Assembly (NCBI GenBank): GCA_963825645.1
Contig: CAWGTT010000007.1
Span: 1-64,000 of the forward strand
DNA: 64,000 nucleotides
Direction: 5' to 3'
Origin: JADJPO01 sp963825645
Lineage (GTDB): Bacteria > Actinomycetota > Actinomycetes > Actinomycetales > Kineosporiaceae
Shown: positions 36,617 through 45,657 of the stretch, in pieces
How positions within the stretch are numbered: the first letter of the stretch is position 1
How the letters are laid out: each line of letters begins with the position of its first letter
Notes under the pieces: model-generated
What the model was told of the DNA's origin: nothing
The model's database searches: none
The model's input: the letters and a program-made list of their open reading frames with translations, nothing else
Translations under genes and position numbers: made by a program

Positions 36617-37861
36617 GTGCCATCGACTCCTCCGAGCGCCTCGCGCGTCGTCATCGTCGGTGCCTCGCTCGGCGGGCTGCGGGCTGCGGAGTCGATCCGC
36701 GGCGCCGGGTTCGACGGCGAGCTGGTCGTGGTCGGCGCCGAGGCGTACCTGCCGTACAACCGTCCCCCGCTGTCGAAGGAGGCCCTGGCGTCACCGGAGC
36801 CGCCGGACGCCGCGGCGCTCGCGTTCCGCCGCCGCGCGAGCGTGGACGACGTCCGCTGGCTGACCGGACGCACAGTGGTCGCGGCCGCCCTCCCGGACGG
36901 TTCGCGGTCCGGCTGGGTCGAGCTGGACGACGGGAGCCGGCAGGCAGCGGACGGCCTGGTCGCGGCCAGCGGGCTGCGACCACGACGACTGGACCTGCCC
37001 GGACCGGCGACCGGGCGGCACACTCTGCGCACCGTGGACGATGCCGCCGCCCTGCGCAGGAGGCTCGGCCCGGGTCGCCGGCTCGTGGTGCTCGGTGCCG
37101 GGTTCATCGGCTGCGAGGTCGCGGCAACCGCGCGGGGTCTCGGCTGCGAGGTGGAGGTCGTTGCGCCGGAACAGGTTCCGATGCAGCGACCGCTCGGCAT
37201 CGAGGTTGGCGCCGCGCTGGCCCGGCGGCACGAGGGGCACGGGGTCCGATTCCGGCTGGGCCGACGTCCGGTGGCGTTCGAGGAGTCCGGTGACGGCGGC
37301 CGGGTCGGGCGGGTGCTGCTGGACGACGGGTCGGTGCTCGAGGCCGACCTCGTCCTCGAAGCGCTCGGCTGCCTGCCGAACGTGGAGTGGTTGACCGGTA
37401 CCGGTGTCGACCTGACCGACGGCGTCCTGACCGACGGCTGGCTGCGCGCCCTCGGCGAGGACGGCGCCGTCCGCCCGAGCCTGGTCGCCGTGGGCGACCT
37501 GGCCCGGTACCCGAACGCCCTGTTCGACGACGTACCGCGGAGGGTCGAGCACTGGAGCAACCCGACCGACACCGCCCGACGAGCCGGACCCGCCCTGGTT
37601 GCCCACCTGGAGGGCGCCGATGCGGCCGATCGCGTTCCGGCACCGTTCGCTCCGATGCCGTCGTTCTGGACTGACCAGTTCGACGTCCGGCTGCAGTCCT
37701 TCGGCGTGCTCAGCCTGGCCGACGAGGTGCGGCTGCTGGACGGTGAAGTGGACGGCGAGTTCGTCGTCGGCTACCTGCGCGACGGCGCACTGGTCGGGGT
37801 GGTCGGAGCCGGCATGATGGCGACCCTCATGACCTACCGCGCCAAGATCGCCGCCCGGTAG
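36617..37861 (+). CDS. FAD-dependent ferredoxin-reductase-type oxidoreductase
   Basis: The 414-aa protein has two Rossmann motifs, an N-terminal VVIVGASLGGLRAAESIR for FAD and a central LVVLGAGFIGCEVAATARGLG for NAD(P)H. The FAD-contact segments YNRPPLSKEAL and VAVGDLARYPN complete the type. A C-terminal reductase domain (FWTDQFDVRLQSFG) matches ferredoxin or rubredoxin reductases that feed cytochrome P450s or dioxygenases; no such partner is adjacent. GTG at 36617 is preferred because residues before it are not conserved-looking. It is divergent from the MarR gene and probably under its control. Confidence 0.92.
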   Translation: MPSTPPSASRVVIVGASLGGLRAAESIRGAGFDGELVVVGAEAYLPYNRPPLSKEALASPEPPDAAALAFRRRASVDDVRWLTGRTVVAAALPDGSRSGWVELDDGSRQAADGLVAASGLRPRRLDLPGPATGRHTLRTVDDAAALRRRLGPGRRLVVLGAGFIGCEVAATARGLGCEVEVVAPEQVPMQRPLGIEVGAALARRHEGHGVRFRLGRRPVAFEESGDGGRVGRVLLDDGSVLEADLVLEALGCLPNVEWLTGTGVDLTDGVLTDGWLRALGEDGAVRPSLVAVGDLARYPNALFDDVPRRVEHWSNPTDTARRAGPALVAHLEGADAADRVPAPFAPMPSFWTDQFDVRLQSFGVLSLADEVRLLDGEVDGEFVVGYLRDGALVGVVGAGMMATLMTYRAKIAAR

Positions 37862-37878
37862 CCGGCCGCGCGGCCAGG

Positions 37879-39552
37879 TCAGCAGACCGCGCTGATGTCC
37901 TGAGCCTGCTTGGCCTGCTCCGGGTCCTCGGTGGCCTTCGGGCTCGGCGTGGTCGCGGGGGCGGAGGGTGTGGGCGAGGCGGCTGACGACGGCTTCGGGG
38001 GAGGGTTGATCGCCTCGGCGACCATCTCCCGCATCGCCGCGATGTCCGGGTCCGTGGGGTCGATCACGCTGGTGGTGAACGCCAGGCTGCGCATCCCGGT
38101 CTTCTGCACCTTCTGGGTGAGCTCGACCCAGGCCGCCAGGTCGCTGAGCGGGACGCCGGTGGTGATGTTGTCCTTGGCCGCCGCGGCGATCTGGGGGAAG
38201 GCGAGGGCCACTCGGGCAGGGTCGGCCTGCTGGGCGACCGCGCCGATCACGCAGCGCTGGCGACGCATCCGGTCGTAGTCGTCGGTGGACCAGCGCGACC
38301 GGGCGTACCAGAGCGCCTTGTAGCCGTTCAGGTGCTGGTTGGGCCCGGCCTCGATCCAGTCCTTGGCCACTGGGTTCTCCGAGCTGCCGCCGATCGGCAG
38401 CCGCTCCCGCACGTTCACGGTGATCCCGCCGATGGCGTCGACGAACTGCATGAAGCCGCGCAGGTTGAGCATCGCGTACTGGTCCACCGGCAGCCCGGTG
38501 ACCTGCTCCGCCGCTTCGGACGTGGCGCGCAGGCCGGCGTGGAAAGCGTCCGGCTCATCGGGGTAGTAGTCCTGCCAGTGCTCCTCGCCGAAGGTCCAGA
38601 AGGCGTTGAGCAGGCACTGCGGGACGCCGTTCGCGTCGACGCAGTCGAAGCCGCCGGGGTACTCGACGGCCTGCCGGGTGCCGGGCGGGAACGGCACCTT
38701 CTCCAGGTTGCGCGGCAGTGAGAAGAGCACGGTGTCGCCGGTCTGGGTGTTGATGCTGGCCAGGATCAGGGTGTCGGGCCGGATCCCGATCCGGTCGGCT
38801 CCGGCGTCCGAACCGATCAGCAGCACGTTCACCCGGGCGGTGTTGGCCCACGGGTCGGAGTGGCTGCTGTTCGGACCCGCGCCCATCGCGCCGGTGCTGG
38901 CGCCGAAGATGCCGGTCAGGGTGTCCCGCATGATGACGGCGTAGCTGGCGGTCTTGGCCGCGGGGACCGCTACCAGGGCGATCAGCGAGGTGACCAGCAA
39001 CGCACTGATCACCCGCTGGACAGCGCCAAGGTGGGCGTAGCGCCGCAGCGCCGAATGGGTGCCGATCACCATCGCCGCCCAGGCCAGCACCAGGGTGACC
39101 AGGACGGCGGCCAGGACCAGGAACCGGTCAGGCTGGCTCACCATCAGGCGGAGCACGGAGACGGGGTCGCCCACGACGACGAAGGTCACCGCGACCGAGA
39201 CGAGCAGCGACGCCGCCGTCACCGCGATCAGGCCGCTGGTGCGCCGTCCGGCGGCGATCAGGCCGGTGCCGGGCAGCAGGCTGCCGAGCAGGGTCCAGCC
39301 GACCACCCGGGCGAAGTTCTGCCCGTAGCTCGTCGCGTGCCGCCCGCGCGGGGGCATCCCGCGGCGCTTCGGGCCGGCGGTGTCGGTGCTGCCCCGGGAC
39401 GGTGCGGGGCCCGGCGGCAGGAACGCGTGGTCGAGCCCGTTCGGTCCAGGGTCGCGTTGGTTCGACGGGGCCGGTGCGGGGACGCCTGCGGCGTGCCGAT
39501 GCCGGTGGGTCTCCCGGGGGAGATGACCGGAGTGCGGCGCGACCTGGGTCAC
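37879..39552 (-). CDS. LytR-CpsA-Psr (LCP) family protein, copy 2
   Basis: The 557-aa protein differs from copy 1 by having four to five N-terminal membrane helices (from VVGWTLLGSLLPGTGLIAAG to ISALLVTSLIALVAV). The LCP domain follows, with VNVLLIGSDAGADRIGIRPD, TVLFSLPRNLEKVPFP and ALWYARSRWSTDDYDRMRRQ. The tail is rich in Ser/Pro/Thr and ends in a Cys. GTG at 39552 is chosen because GGAGGTG precedes it by 7 bases; frames reach further upstream to 39885 without support. It is likely a cell-wall polymer ligase, convergent with the oxidoreductase gene. Confidence 0.9.
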   Translation of the reverse strand: MTQVAPHSGHLPRETHRHRHAAGVPAPAPSNQRDPGPNGLDHAFLPPGPAPSRGSTDTAGPKRRGMPPRGRHATSYGQNFARVVGWTLLGSLLPGTGLIAAGRRTSGLIAVTAASLLVSVAVTFVVVGDPVSVLRLMVSQPDRFLVLAAVLVTLVLAWAAMVIGTHSALRRYAHLGAVQRVISALLVTSLIALVAVPAAKTASYAVIMRDTLTGIFGASTGAMGAGPNSSHSDPWANTARVNVLLIGSDAGADRIGIRPDTLILASINTQTGDTVLFSLPRNLEKVPFPPGTRQAVEYPGGFDCVDANGVPQCLLNAFWTFGEEHWQDYYPDEPDAFHAGLRATSEAAEQVTGLPVDQYAMLNLRGFMQFVDAIGGITVNVRERLPIGGSSENPVAKDWIEAGPNQHLNGYKALWYARSRWSTDDYDRMRRQRCVIGAVAQQADPARVALAFPQIAAAAKDNITTGVPLSDLAAWVELTQKVQKTGMRSLAFTTSVIDPTDPDIAAMREMVAEAINPPPKPSSAASPTPSAPATTPSPKATEDPEQAKQAQDISAVC

Positions 39553-39887
39553 TACGTGCACCTCCGAGTACGGCTCGACGCTGTTCGCCGGCGCCGCCGA
39601 CCTACGCATCATGGTCGCACACAGGCGAGATTGTCGAGCCGTCGGTGACGTCCCGCGGTGGCGGCCCCGATCGTCCTCGGCGCTGGTCAGAGGTGGTCCG
39701 CGACCCGAGGTGACCGGACGTTCACCGGCGGTCGGGACGGCGCGTGGAGGAGGTCTCGCAGGGTGCCCGCCATGGTCGTCCGGCGTGGTTCGGGGACCGC
39801 GACGACGTGACGCTGGGTAAACGTTCGCGGGTCCTGGGTGCGGCTTTGCCCGGCGTTCGCGGCGGCCGCTACCCTGGCGGAGCACGG
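39553..39887. other. Intergenic region before the LCP gene and tRNA-Ser
   Basis: This 335-base stretch holds the upstream region of the LCP gene on one side and the tRNA-Ser promoter on the other. The minus-strand frame continues through it but shows no family similarity. I see no repeat, operator or further gene. Confidence 0.5.
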
Positions 39888-39978
39888 GGAGGCGTCGCCT
39901 AGTCCGGTCTATGGCGCCCGCCTGCTAAGCGGGTTTGGGGCTACAACCCCATCGCGGGTTCAAATCCCGCCGCCTCCG
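39888..39978 (+). tRNA. tRNA-Ser (anticodon GCT)
   Basis: The acceptor arms GGAGGCG at 39888-39894 and CGCCTCC at 39971-39977 pair fully, with discriminator G. The anticodon arm CCCGC-CTGCTAA-GCGGG places GCT at the anticodon, which reads AGC/AGU serine codons. The long variable arm (TTGGGGCTACAACCCCAT) is diagnostic for serine, and the T arm is GCGGG-TTCAAAT-CCCGC. CCA is not encoded. Confidence 0.97.
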
Positions 39979-39988
39979 CCCCGGCACA

Positions 39989-40019
39989 CGGGTCCCGGTT
40001 CTCCTCGAGCCGGGACCCG
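39989..40019 (+). terminator. Hairpin after tRNA-Ser
   Basis: CGGGTCCCGG at 39989-39998 pairs exactly with CCGGGACCCG at 40010-40019, leaving an 11-base loop. It lies 10 bases beyond the tRNA and probably ends its transcript. There is no U-tract. Confidence 0.65.
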
Positions 40020-40120
40020 CGGCGTCTTCGGGGCAGGACCAAGATCGCCGCCGGGGCGAGCTTGTGACCCGGCAGGTGGGTCCGAAGCTCACCCTGACGC
40101 CGATGATGAGAAGGGGTGGG

Positions 40121-41170
40121 ATGAGCGCGCACGGTCATCGGCGGGGGCGGACCGTCGTCGTCGCCGTCTCGGGGGTCGGCGCCGCGGTGCTGCTCGCCGG
40201 CAGCGCGGCGCTGGGCCCCTCCGTCGAACCGCGCGCCGTATCGCTCGCCTCCTCGCCGGACGGCGCCGAGGTAGGCGCGCCGACCGTCGTCCTCAGCCCG
40301 TCAGGGCGGCCAGTCACCCCGTCCGCATCGCCAGCCGTATCGCCCAGCCCGTGCGCCGCCCCGGCGCAGGCCGAGCTGCCGCGGGGCGGCCGCGAGCTGT
40401 TTCCCCGCTACCGGCTGGTCGGGTTCAGCGGCGGTCCCGGAACGGCGGCGTTCGGCCGGCTCGGCGTAGGGGACCTGGACGAGCGGGCGCGGGAGATCGA
40501 ACGGCTCGGGGGCTCCTACCGCGTGGGTGGGCGTGAGGTGCTTCCTGTGCTCGAGCTGATCACCGTGGTGGTGCACGGGAGTCCGGGGGACGACGGGATG
40601 TACAACTCCCGGATCGACGCGGCGGTGATCGATCGGCACCTGGCGGCGGCCCGGCGTCATAAGGCCCTGCTGCTGCTCAACATCCAGCCGGGCCGGGCCC
40701 GGTTCCTCGACGAGGTGCAGGGGCTGGAGCGCTGGCTGCGCGAACCTGATGTCGGATTGGCCCTCGACCCGGAGTGGGCCGTCGCGGCGCCCAAGGTGCC
40801 CGGACGTAGCTACGGGTCGGTGACCGGGGATGAGCTCGACGCGGTGAGCGCCTATGTCGCCGATGTCGTCGCGCGGTACGACCTGCCGGAGAAACCGGTC
40901 GTGGTGCACCAGCTGGCCCCGTCGATCCTGAGCCGCGGCGGGAAGCTGCAGGCCCGGGACGGCGTGGTGATGATCAAGAGTGTGGACGGGATCGGCCCAC
41001 CCGGAGCGAAGATCGCCACCTGGACCCGGCTGACCACCGGCATGTCGACCGTCTTCCACCCCGGCTTCAAGCTCTTCTTCGAAGAGGACGCCGAGGGCGC
41101 CTCGCGGCTGATGCGCGCCGCCGAGGTGATGGCGCTGAGGCCGCGGCCGGAGTACGTGCTCTACGAGTGA
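40121..41170 (+). CDS. Conserved secreted protein, probable TIM-barrel-like fold
   Basis: The 349-aa protein has a signal-like segment (VVVAVSGVGAAVLLAGSAAL), a Ser/Pro linker to about residue 85, and an ordered C-terminal domain. That domain alternates strands and helices: VLPVLELITVVVHG, HKALLLLNIQPGRARFL, VGLALDPEWAV, KPVVVHQLAPSIL and FKLFFEEDAEGASRLMRA. The periodicity and the carboxylates at strand ends suggest a glycoside-hydrolase-like barrel acting at the cell surface, but no named family was recognised. ATG at 40121 follows AAGGGG. Confidence 0.75.
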   Translation: MSAHGHRRGRTVVVAVSGVGAAVLLAGSAALGPSVEPRAVSLASSPDGAEVGAPTVVLSPSGRPVTPSASPAVSPSPCAAPAQAELPRGGRELFPRYRLVGFSGGPGTAAFGRLGVGDLDERAREIERLGGSYRVGGREVLPVLELITVVVHGSPGDDGMYNSRIDAAVIDRHLAAARRHKALLLLNIQPGRARFLDEVQGLERWLREPDVGLALDPEWAVAAPKVPGRSYGSVTGDELDAVSAYVADVVARYDLPEKPVVVHQLAPSILSRGGKLQARDGVVMIKSVDGIGPPGAKIATWTRLTTGMSTVFHPGFKLFFEEDAEGASRLMRAAEVMALRPRPEYVLYE

Positions 41171-41192
41171 GGTAGAGACTCGGTTCGCCGAG

Positions 41193-41828
41193 TCAGTGCG
41201 GGGTTCCGGCAACGGACGCGGCGCCGGCCATGACGAGCCGGAGCATGCGCTCGGCCAGCTCGTCGTCCTCCCGAGTGGAGCGCTCGGCCGGCAGGCCCAG
41301 AGCGTCGGCCATGCTGGTCAGGTCGAGCCGGTCGCCGAGCTGGCTGACGCCGTGGGCCAGAGCCCAGACGAGGGCCACGCCGTCCAGGCTGCCCCTGAGA
41401 TCCGGCATCGCCCGCACGACGCTGCGGTGCAGGCGGCGCAGGGTGTCCCGGGCGGCCTCGGCCAGGGCGGGGTCGTCCCGGTCGACCAGATCGGTCCGCC
41501 ACATCACCGCCGCGTAGCCGGGCTTCGTCCGGTGCAGATGCACGTATGCCCGCACCTGCGCCGTGACGGCGTCGAGTGGATCGACGGCCCCGGCGGCCGC
41601 CTCGTCCATGACTGCGGCGAGCGCCCGGAAACCGTCGGTGGCCAGTGCCGTGAGCAGGTCGCGGCGGTCGCCGAAATGGTGGCGGGGCGCTGTGTGGCTC
41701 ACCCCGGCGCGGCGGGCCACCTCGCGCACCGAGAAGCCGTCCGGTCCCCGCTCGGCGATCACGTCGAGCGCTGCCCGGCGGACGGCGGAGGGCAGATCCC
41801 CGTGGTGGTACGTGGTCGTCGAGGCCAT
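41193..41828 (-). CDS. TetR-family transcriptional regulator
   Basis: The 211-aa protein has an N-terminal TetR helix-turn-helix (HHGDLPSAVRRAALDVIAERG, FSVREVARRAGVSHTAPRHHFGDR) and a helical ligand domain, as in the TetR_C_13/33 types. ATG at 41828 starts at MASTTTYHHG, the normal beginning for this group; a longer frame to 41921 is unlikely. It is divergent from the alpha/beta hydrolase gene, and the 107-base spacer holds two copies of a 16-base direct repeat, so it probably represses both genes. Confidence 0.92.
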   Translation of the reverse strand: MASTTTYHHGDLPSAVRRAALDVIAERGPDGFSVREVARRAGVSHTAPRHHFGDRRDLLTALATDGFRALAAVMDEAAAGAVDPLDAVTAQVRAYVHLHRTKPGYAAVMWRTDLVDRDDPALAEAARDTLRRLHRSVVRAMPDLRGSLDGVALVWALAHGVSQLGDRLDLTSMADALGLPAERSTREDDELAERMLRLVMAGAASVAGTPH

Positions 41829-41848
41829 GCCGAGAGGGTGCCGCACGA

Positions 41849-41904
41849 TCTTTCCATTGACAAGTTCGCTCGGGGCGGAGCACGCTTGTCTTTCCACTGG
41901 CAAG
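41849..41904. promoter_or_regulatory. Twin 16-base repeats, candidate TetR operators
   Basis: TCTTTCCATTGACAAG at 41849-41864 and TCTTTCCACTGGCAAG at 41889-41904 differ at two positions and lie exactly 40 bases apart. GACAAG and CTTGTC inside this span also form an inverted repeat. They sit between the divergent TetR and hydrolase genes. Confidence 0.6.
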
Positions 41905-41935
41905 ATCAATCTCACTGACACCGGAGGGCCGAGCC

Positions 41936-42748
41936 ATGAGCCGGACGCCGCTCGCCGTGCACCCGCGACCCGCTGCCGGCCCGCCGGTCGTGTTCCTGCA
42001 CGGCGTGTTCATGGACCACTCGCTCTGGATGCCGGTGCTGGCCCTGCGTCCGGAGATCGACGCGCTGGTTGCGGACATGCCGGGGCACGGCGACAGTCCG
42101 GCCACGGCACTGAGCAGCCTGCCCGAGCACATCGACACGGTCCTGGCCACGCTGGACGCCGCGGGTCTGGACCGTCCGGTCGTGGTGGGGCACAGCTGGG
42201 GCGGCATGGTCGGACTGCGCCTGGCCGCGTCCCGCCCGGACCGCGTCGCCGGCCTGGTGCTCGTGAACACGCCGCTGCTGCGGACCCGCGGGTCGACCCG
42301 GGCCGGCTTCCGGATGCAGACCGGACTGCTCGCCGCAGGTCTTCCCGCGGGGGTGTACGGCAGCCTGGCGGCTCGGGCGTTGATCGGGGCGGAGCACCGC
42401 GCCGGCCACCCGCAGGACGCCACTGACCTGGTCGAGCGGACCCGGCGGCAGGGCCGGCGCACGATCCGGCGGACGCTGGAGGCGGTGCTGCTCGACCCGC
42501 ATGACGCCGTCGATCTAGTCGCCGACCTGGTCGTGCCGTGGGCTGCGGTCGCCGGGCAGGACGACTACGTCCTCGAGGGCGGCGTCGGCGAGCAGTTGCA
42601 TGCGCTCGGTGACCTCAGGGTGGCCCGAGGCGGGCACACCAGCCCGCTCGAGGACCCCGCCGCCGTCGCCGAGACCATCGACCTCGTCCTCGACCGGGTT
42701 GCCGCACGCAGCCCGCAGAAAGGGCGCTCCGAGACCGGTGTCGTCTGA
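41936..42748 (+). CDS. Alpha/beta hydrolase
   Basis: The 270-aa protein has the canonical alpha/beta hydrolase order: the oxyanion-hole segment VVFLHGVFMDHSLWMP, DMPGHGDSP, the nucleophile elbow VVGHSWGGMVGLRLA (Ser), an Asp in AVAGQDDYVLEGG and the catalytic His in ARGGHTSPLE. It is likely a soluble esterase, lipase-like or haloperoxidase-like enzyme; the substrate is unknown. The divergent TetR regulator suggests induction by the substrate. Confidence 0.92.
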   Translation: MSRTPLAVHPRPAAGPPVVFLHGVFMDHSLWMPVLALRPEIDALVADMPGHGDSPATALSSLPEHIDTVLATLDAAGLDRPVVVGHSWGGMVGLRLAASRPDRVAGLVLVNTPLLRTRGSTRAGFRMQTGLLAAGLPAGVYGSLAARALIGAEHRAGHPQDATDLVERTRRQGRRTIRRTLEAVLLDPHDAVDLVADLVVPWAAVAGQDDYVLEGGVGEQLHALGDLRVARGGHTSPLEDPAAVAETIDLVLDRVAARSPQKGRSETGVV

Positions 42749-42773
42749 CGTCGTCCACGCGGTCCGCACAGCA

Positions 42774-42843
42774 GAGCCGGAGGAGACAGACGCGGTAGCG
42801 ACGTCACGCGAAGCAGTCGCAGAGCGTCCGTCTCCTCCGGCTC
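42774..42843. terminator. Large bidirectional hairpin between the hydrolase and pckG
   Basis: GAGCCGGAGGAGAC at 42774-42787 pairs with GTCTCCTCCGGCTC at 42830-42843. After one mismatch a further 5 bp follow (GACGC/GCGTC), making a 20-bp arm. It lies between two genes that converge (stops at 42748 and 42871), so it serves as terminator for both. Confidence 0.8.
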
Positions 42844-42870
42844 ACGTGACCCGAAGCAGTTGACGGAGGG

Positions 42871-44685
42871 TTACTGCATGCCGAGCCGGGTCTTCAGCGC
42901 GTCCAGCTCGTCGAGCAGCGTGGACGGCGTCTTGGAGCCGATCTTGGCGAACCACTCATCGATCAGCGGCACCTCGCCACGCCATGCCTCGACGTCCACG
43001 CCGGTGACCTCGGCGACGTCCTCCTCGGAGATGTCCAGGCCGTCCAGGTTCAGCGATCCCGGGGAGGGCACCAGACCGATCGCGGTCTCGGTGGCGTCCT
43101 TCGTGCCCTCGATCCGGCCGATGATCCACTCGAGCACCCGGCTGTTGTCGCCGAATCCGGGCCACAGGAACCGGCCGTCCTCGCTCTTGCGGAACCAGTT
43201 GACGAAGAAGATCCTGGGCAGCTTGTCGGCGTCCGCGGACTTGCCGATGTTCAGCCAGTGCTTGAAGTAGTCACCCGCGTGGTAGCCGATGAAGGGCAGC
43301 ATCGCCATCGGGTCACGCCGGACGACACCGACCGCGCCGGTAGCCGCGGCCGTGGTCTCGCTGCTGGTGGTAGCGGCGATGAAGACGCCGTGCGGCCAGT
43401 CGCGGGCCTCGGTGACCAGCGGGACGACGGCGCGCCGCCGCCCGCCGAACAGGATCGCCGAGATCGGCACGCCCTGCGGGTCGTAGTACTCCGGAGCAAG
43501 GATCGTGCAGTTGGCGATCGGGGTGCAGAACCGGCTGTTCGGGTGGCTGCTCACCACGCCGGAGTCCGGCGTCCAGTCATTGCGCTTCCAGTCGGTCAGG
43601 TGGGCCGGCGGTTCATCGGTCATGCCCTCCCACCACACATCGCCGTCGTCGGTGTACGCGACGTTGGTGAAGATGGAGCCGCCCGCCTCGACTGCGCGCA
43701 TCGCATTGGCGTTGGTGTCCCAGCCAGTGCCCGGCGCGACGCCGAACAGGCCCGCCTCGGGGTTCTGGGCGTACAGGCGGCCGTCGGCGCCGAAGTGCAT
43801 CCAGGAGATGTCGTCACCGACCATCTCGGCGGTCCACCCGGGGATCGTCGGCTCGATCATCGCCATGTTGGTCTTGCCGCAGGCGCTGGGGAAGGCCGCC
43901 GCAATGTAGTACGACTTCTTCTCGGGGCTGGTGAGCTTGAGGATCAGCATGTGCTCGGCCATCCAGCCCTCGTCGCGGGCCATGACGCTGGCGATCCGCA
44001 GGGCGTAGCACTTCTTGCCGAGCAGGGCGTTGCCGCCGTACCCCGAGCCGTAGGACCAGATCTCGCGGGACTCCGGGAAGTGGGTGATGTACTTGGTCTC
44101 GTTGCAGGGCCACGGCACGTCGGCCTGACCGGGCTGGAGCGGGGCGCCCACGCTGTGGACGCACTTGACGAACGACGCGTCGGTGCCCATCTTGGCGAGT
44201 ACATCGGCGCCCATCCGGGTCATGATCCTCATGGAGACCACGACGTACTGGCTGTCGGTGATCTCGACGCCGAAGAACGGGCGATCGGCTTCGAGCCGGC
44301 CCATCACGAACGGGATCACGTACATGGTGCGGCCGCGCATGGAGCCCTCGAACAGCGGGTTCAGGGTGGCCCGCATCTCGTCGGGGTCCATCCAGTGGTT
44401 CGTCGGGCCGGCGTCGTCCTTGTCGTGGGAGCAGATGAACGTGCGGTCCTCCACGCGTGCGACGTCGCTGGGGTCGCTGGCGCACCAGTAGCTGTTCGGC
44501 TTCTTGTCGAGCTTGGTGAACGTGCTGCCCGCGACCAGCGAGGCCATCATCGCCTCGTTCTCGGCCTCCGAGCCGTCACACCAGTGGATGGCGTCCGGCT
44601 TGACCAGCCGGGCGATCTCGTCGACCCAGTCGCGCAGCGCGGCGTGGTCGGTGGGGACATTGGTAGCGGTGGGGGTACTGGTCAC
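42871..44685 (-). CDS. pckG: Phosphoenolpyruvate carboxykinase (GTP)
   Basis: The enzyme converts oxaloacetate and GTP to PEP and CO2 for gluconeogenesis. The 604-aa protein has the substrate Arg segment, GYGGNALLGKKCYALRIAS, the kinase-1a P-loop AAAFPSACGKTNMAM with its reactive Cys, the kinase-2 DDISWMHFG metal site, and the ENPEAGLFGVAPGT-like block typical of GTP-type rather than ATP-type PCK. ATG at 44685 fits the family length. A LacI-type operator candidate lies at 44844-44857 upstream. Confidence 0.97.
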   Translation of the reverse strand: MTSTPTATNVPTDHAALRDWVDEIARLVKPDAIHWCDGSEAENEAMMASLVAGSTFTKLDKKPNSYWCASDPSDVARVEDRTFICSHDKDDAGPTNHWMDPDEMRATLNPLFEGSMRGRTMYVIPFVMGRLEADRPFFGVEITDSQYVVVSMRIMTRMGADVLAKMGTDASFVKCVHSVGAPLQPGQADVPWPCNETKYITHFPESREIWSYGSGYGGNALLGKKCYALRIASVMARDEGWMAEHMLILKLTSPEKKSYYIAAAFPSACGKTNMAMIEPTIPGWTAEMVGDDISWMHFGADGRLYAQNPEAGLFGVAPGTGWDTNANAMRAVEAGGSIFTNVAYTDDGDVWWEGMTDEPPAHLTDWKRNDWTPDSGVVSSHPNSRFCTPIANCTILAPEYYDPQGVPISAILFGGRRRAVVPLVTEARDWPHGVFIAATTSSETTAAATGAVGVVRRDPMAMLPFIGYHAGDYFKHWLNIGKSADADKLPRIFFVNWFRKSEDGRFLWPGFGDNSRVLEWIIGRIEGTKDATETAIGLVPSPGSLNLDGLDISEEDVAEVTGVDVEAWRGEVPLIDEWFAKIGSKTPSTLLDELDALKTRLGMQ

Positions 44686-45007
44686 GTTTGCAGCCCTTCA
44701 TCGTCTGGACCCGTATGTGCGAAACGCTCGGGACCAGCCCGGGCGACATCGACCAAGCACAGTGCGAAGCGGCGACCGCCACGCAATGTGGAACGGTTCG
44801 AGGTTACGGGCTCGTGATGCGAAGGTCAGTGGCCAGAAGTCCCTGGAAGCGCTCCCATTTTTGTCGTCTAGGTCATAGTGCCGGCATGCTGTGCCCGGTT
44901 CGCTCCGTGGTAGCCCCTTGCAGGCCTCCTTATGGCTGGCCGATCGTCGCTCAGTCCCCCCTCCGACGACCTTCGCGCAAGGAAGCGGGTGTGGCAGGGT
45001 GCGCCTC
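44686..45007. other. Promoter region between pckG and a divergent gene
   Basis: This 322-base spacer between pckG (minus) and the secreted protein at 45008 (plus) has no gene I can support. It holds a LacI-type palindrome at 44844-44857 and a lower-GC patch, CATTTTTGTCGTCTAGGTCA, around 44856-44875 that may contain promoter elements. Confidence 0.5.
44844..44857. promoter_or_regulatory. LacI-type operator candidate
   Basis: TGGAAGCGCTCCCA pairs at six of seven positions and differs by one base from TGGGAGCGCTCCCA, the site bound by CebR/BxlR-type LacI regulators in actinobacteria. It lies 159 bases before pckG and 151 before the divergent gene, so it could control either one in response to sugar supply. 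Confidence 0.5.
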
Positions 45008-45607
45008 GTGGAGCGGGTGCGGGCGGACGGCGTTCGACACGTGCGCGGGCGTGCCGCGCGCTGGCCGCTAATAGCGCTTGCAGGGCTGGTCGCGCTGGTG
45101 CTGCTGGGCTCCTGGCTGCCCTCGCGGGCCGCCCGTCAGGGCGTCACTGCGCAGGATCCGTCGTCCTGCCCTTCCCGAGTGGCGGACGTCGCGTTCCCGG
45201 CCCGGCCAGGACGCGACCGACTGCTGCTGCCCGCCGGGTACCAGGCGCTCGCGCCGGTGACCGCGACCTGGTGCCGGTATGGCGACGACGGCGCCCTGAC
45301 CGGGGCGGCTCGGCTCGATGCGGCCCGGACGGCGCGGCTCGCCGCGCTGCTGGTGGCTCCGCCCGGCGGCTGGCCCGACGATGCCCTGGCGGCGAAGGAG
45401 ATCCGGCCGCTCACCGACGCCGAGCTGGCCGCGGTCGCCGCGCCGGAGTGTGCGGCGCCGTCCGCTGCTGATCTTCTGGTGTTCACCTACGGCGAGGGCT
45501 CGGACGCCGCGGTGCTGGTCCGCAGCCGGCCGTGCGGGGATGCGTCGAACGGGGTGATCACCGTGCGGGTGCCGGCCGGTCTGGCGGCGGCGCTGAGTGG
45601 CAGCTGA
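45008..45607 (+). CDS. Membrane-anchored or secreted hypothetical protein
   Basis: The 199-aa protein has a basic N-terminus, one membrane segment (WPLIALAGLVALVLLGSWL) and an extracytoplasmic part. That part has paired cysteines (PSSCPSRVADVAF, TATWCRYGDDGALTG, APECAAPSAADLLVFTYGEG, SRPCGDASNG), suggesting two disulfides. GTG at 45008 is the likely start; the frame runs further upstream without support. No family was recognised. Confidence 0.65.
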   Translation: MERVRADGVRHVRGRAARWPLIALAGLVALVLLGSWLPSRAARQGVTAQDPSSCPSRVADVAFPARPGRDRLLLPAGYQALAPVTATWCRYGDDGALTGAARLDAARTARLAALLVAPPGGWPDDALAAKEIRPLTDAELAAVAAPECAAPSAADLLVFTYGEGSDAAVLVRSRPCGDASNGVITVRVPAGLAAALSGS

Positions 45608-45657
45608 GTGCCGTTCACGGGCTGCCGAAGAGCGGCGCGACTGGCTAGTGTCGGCGA

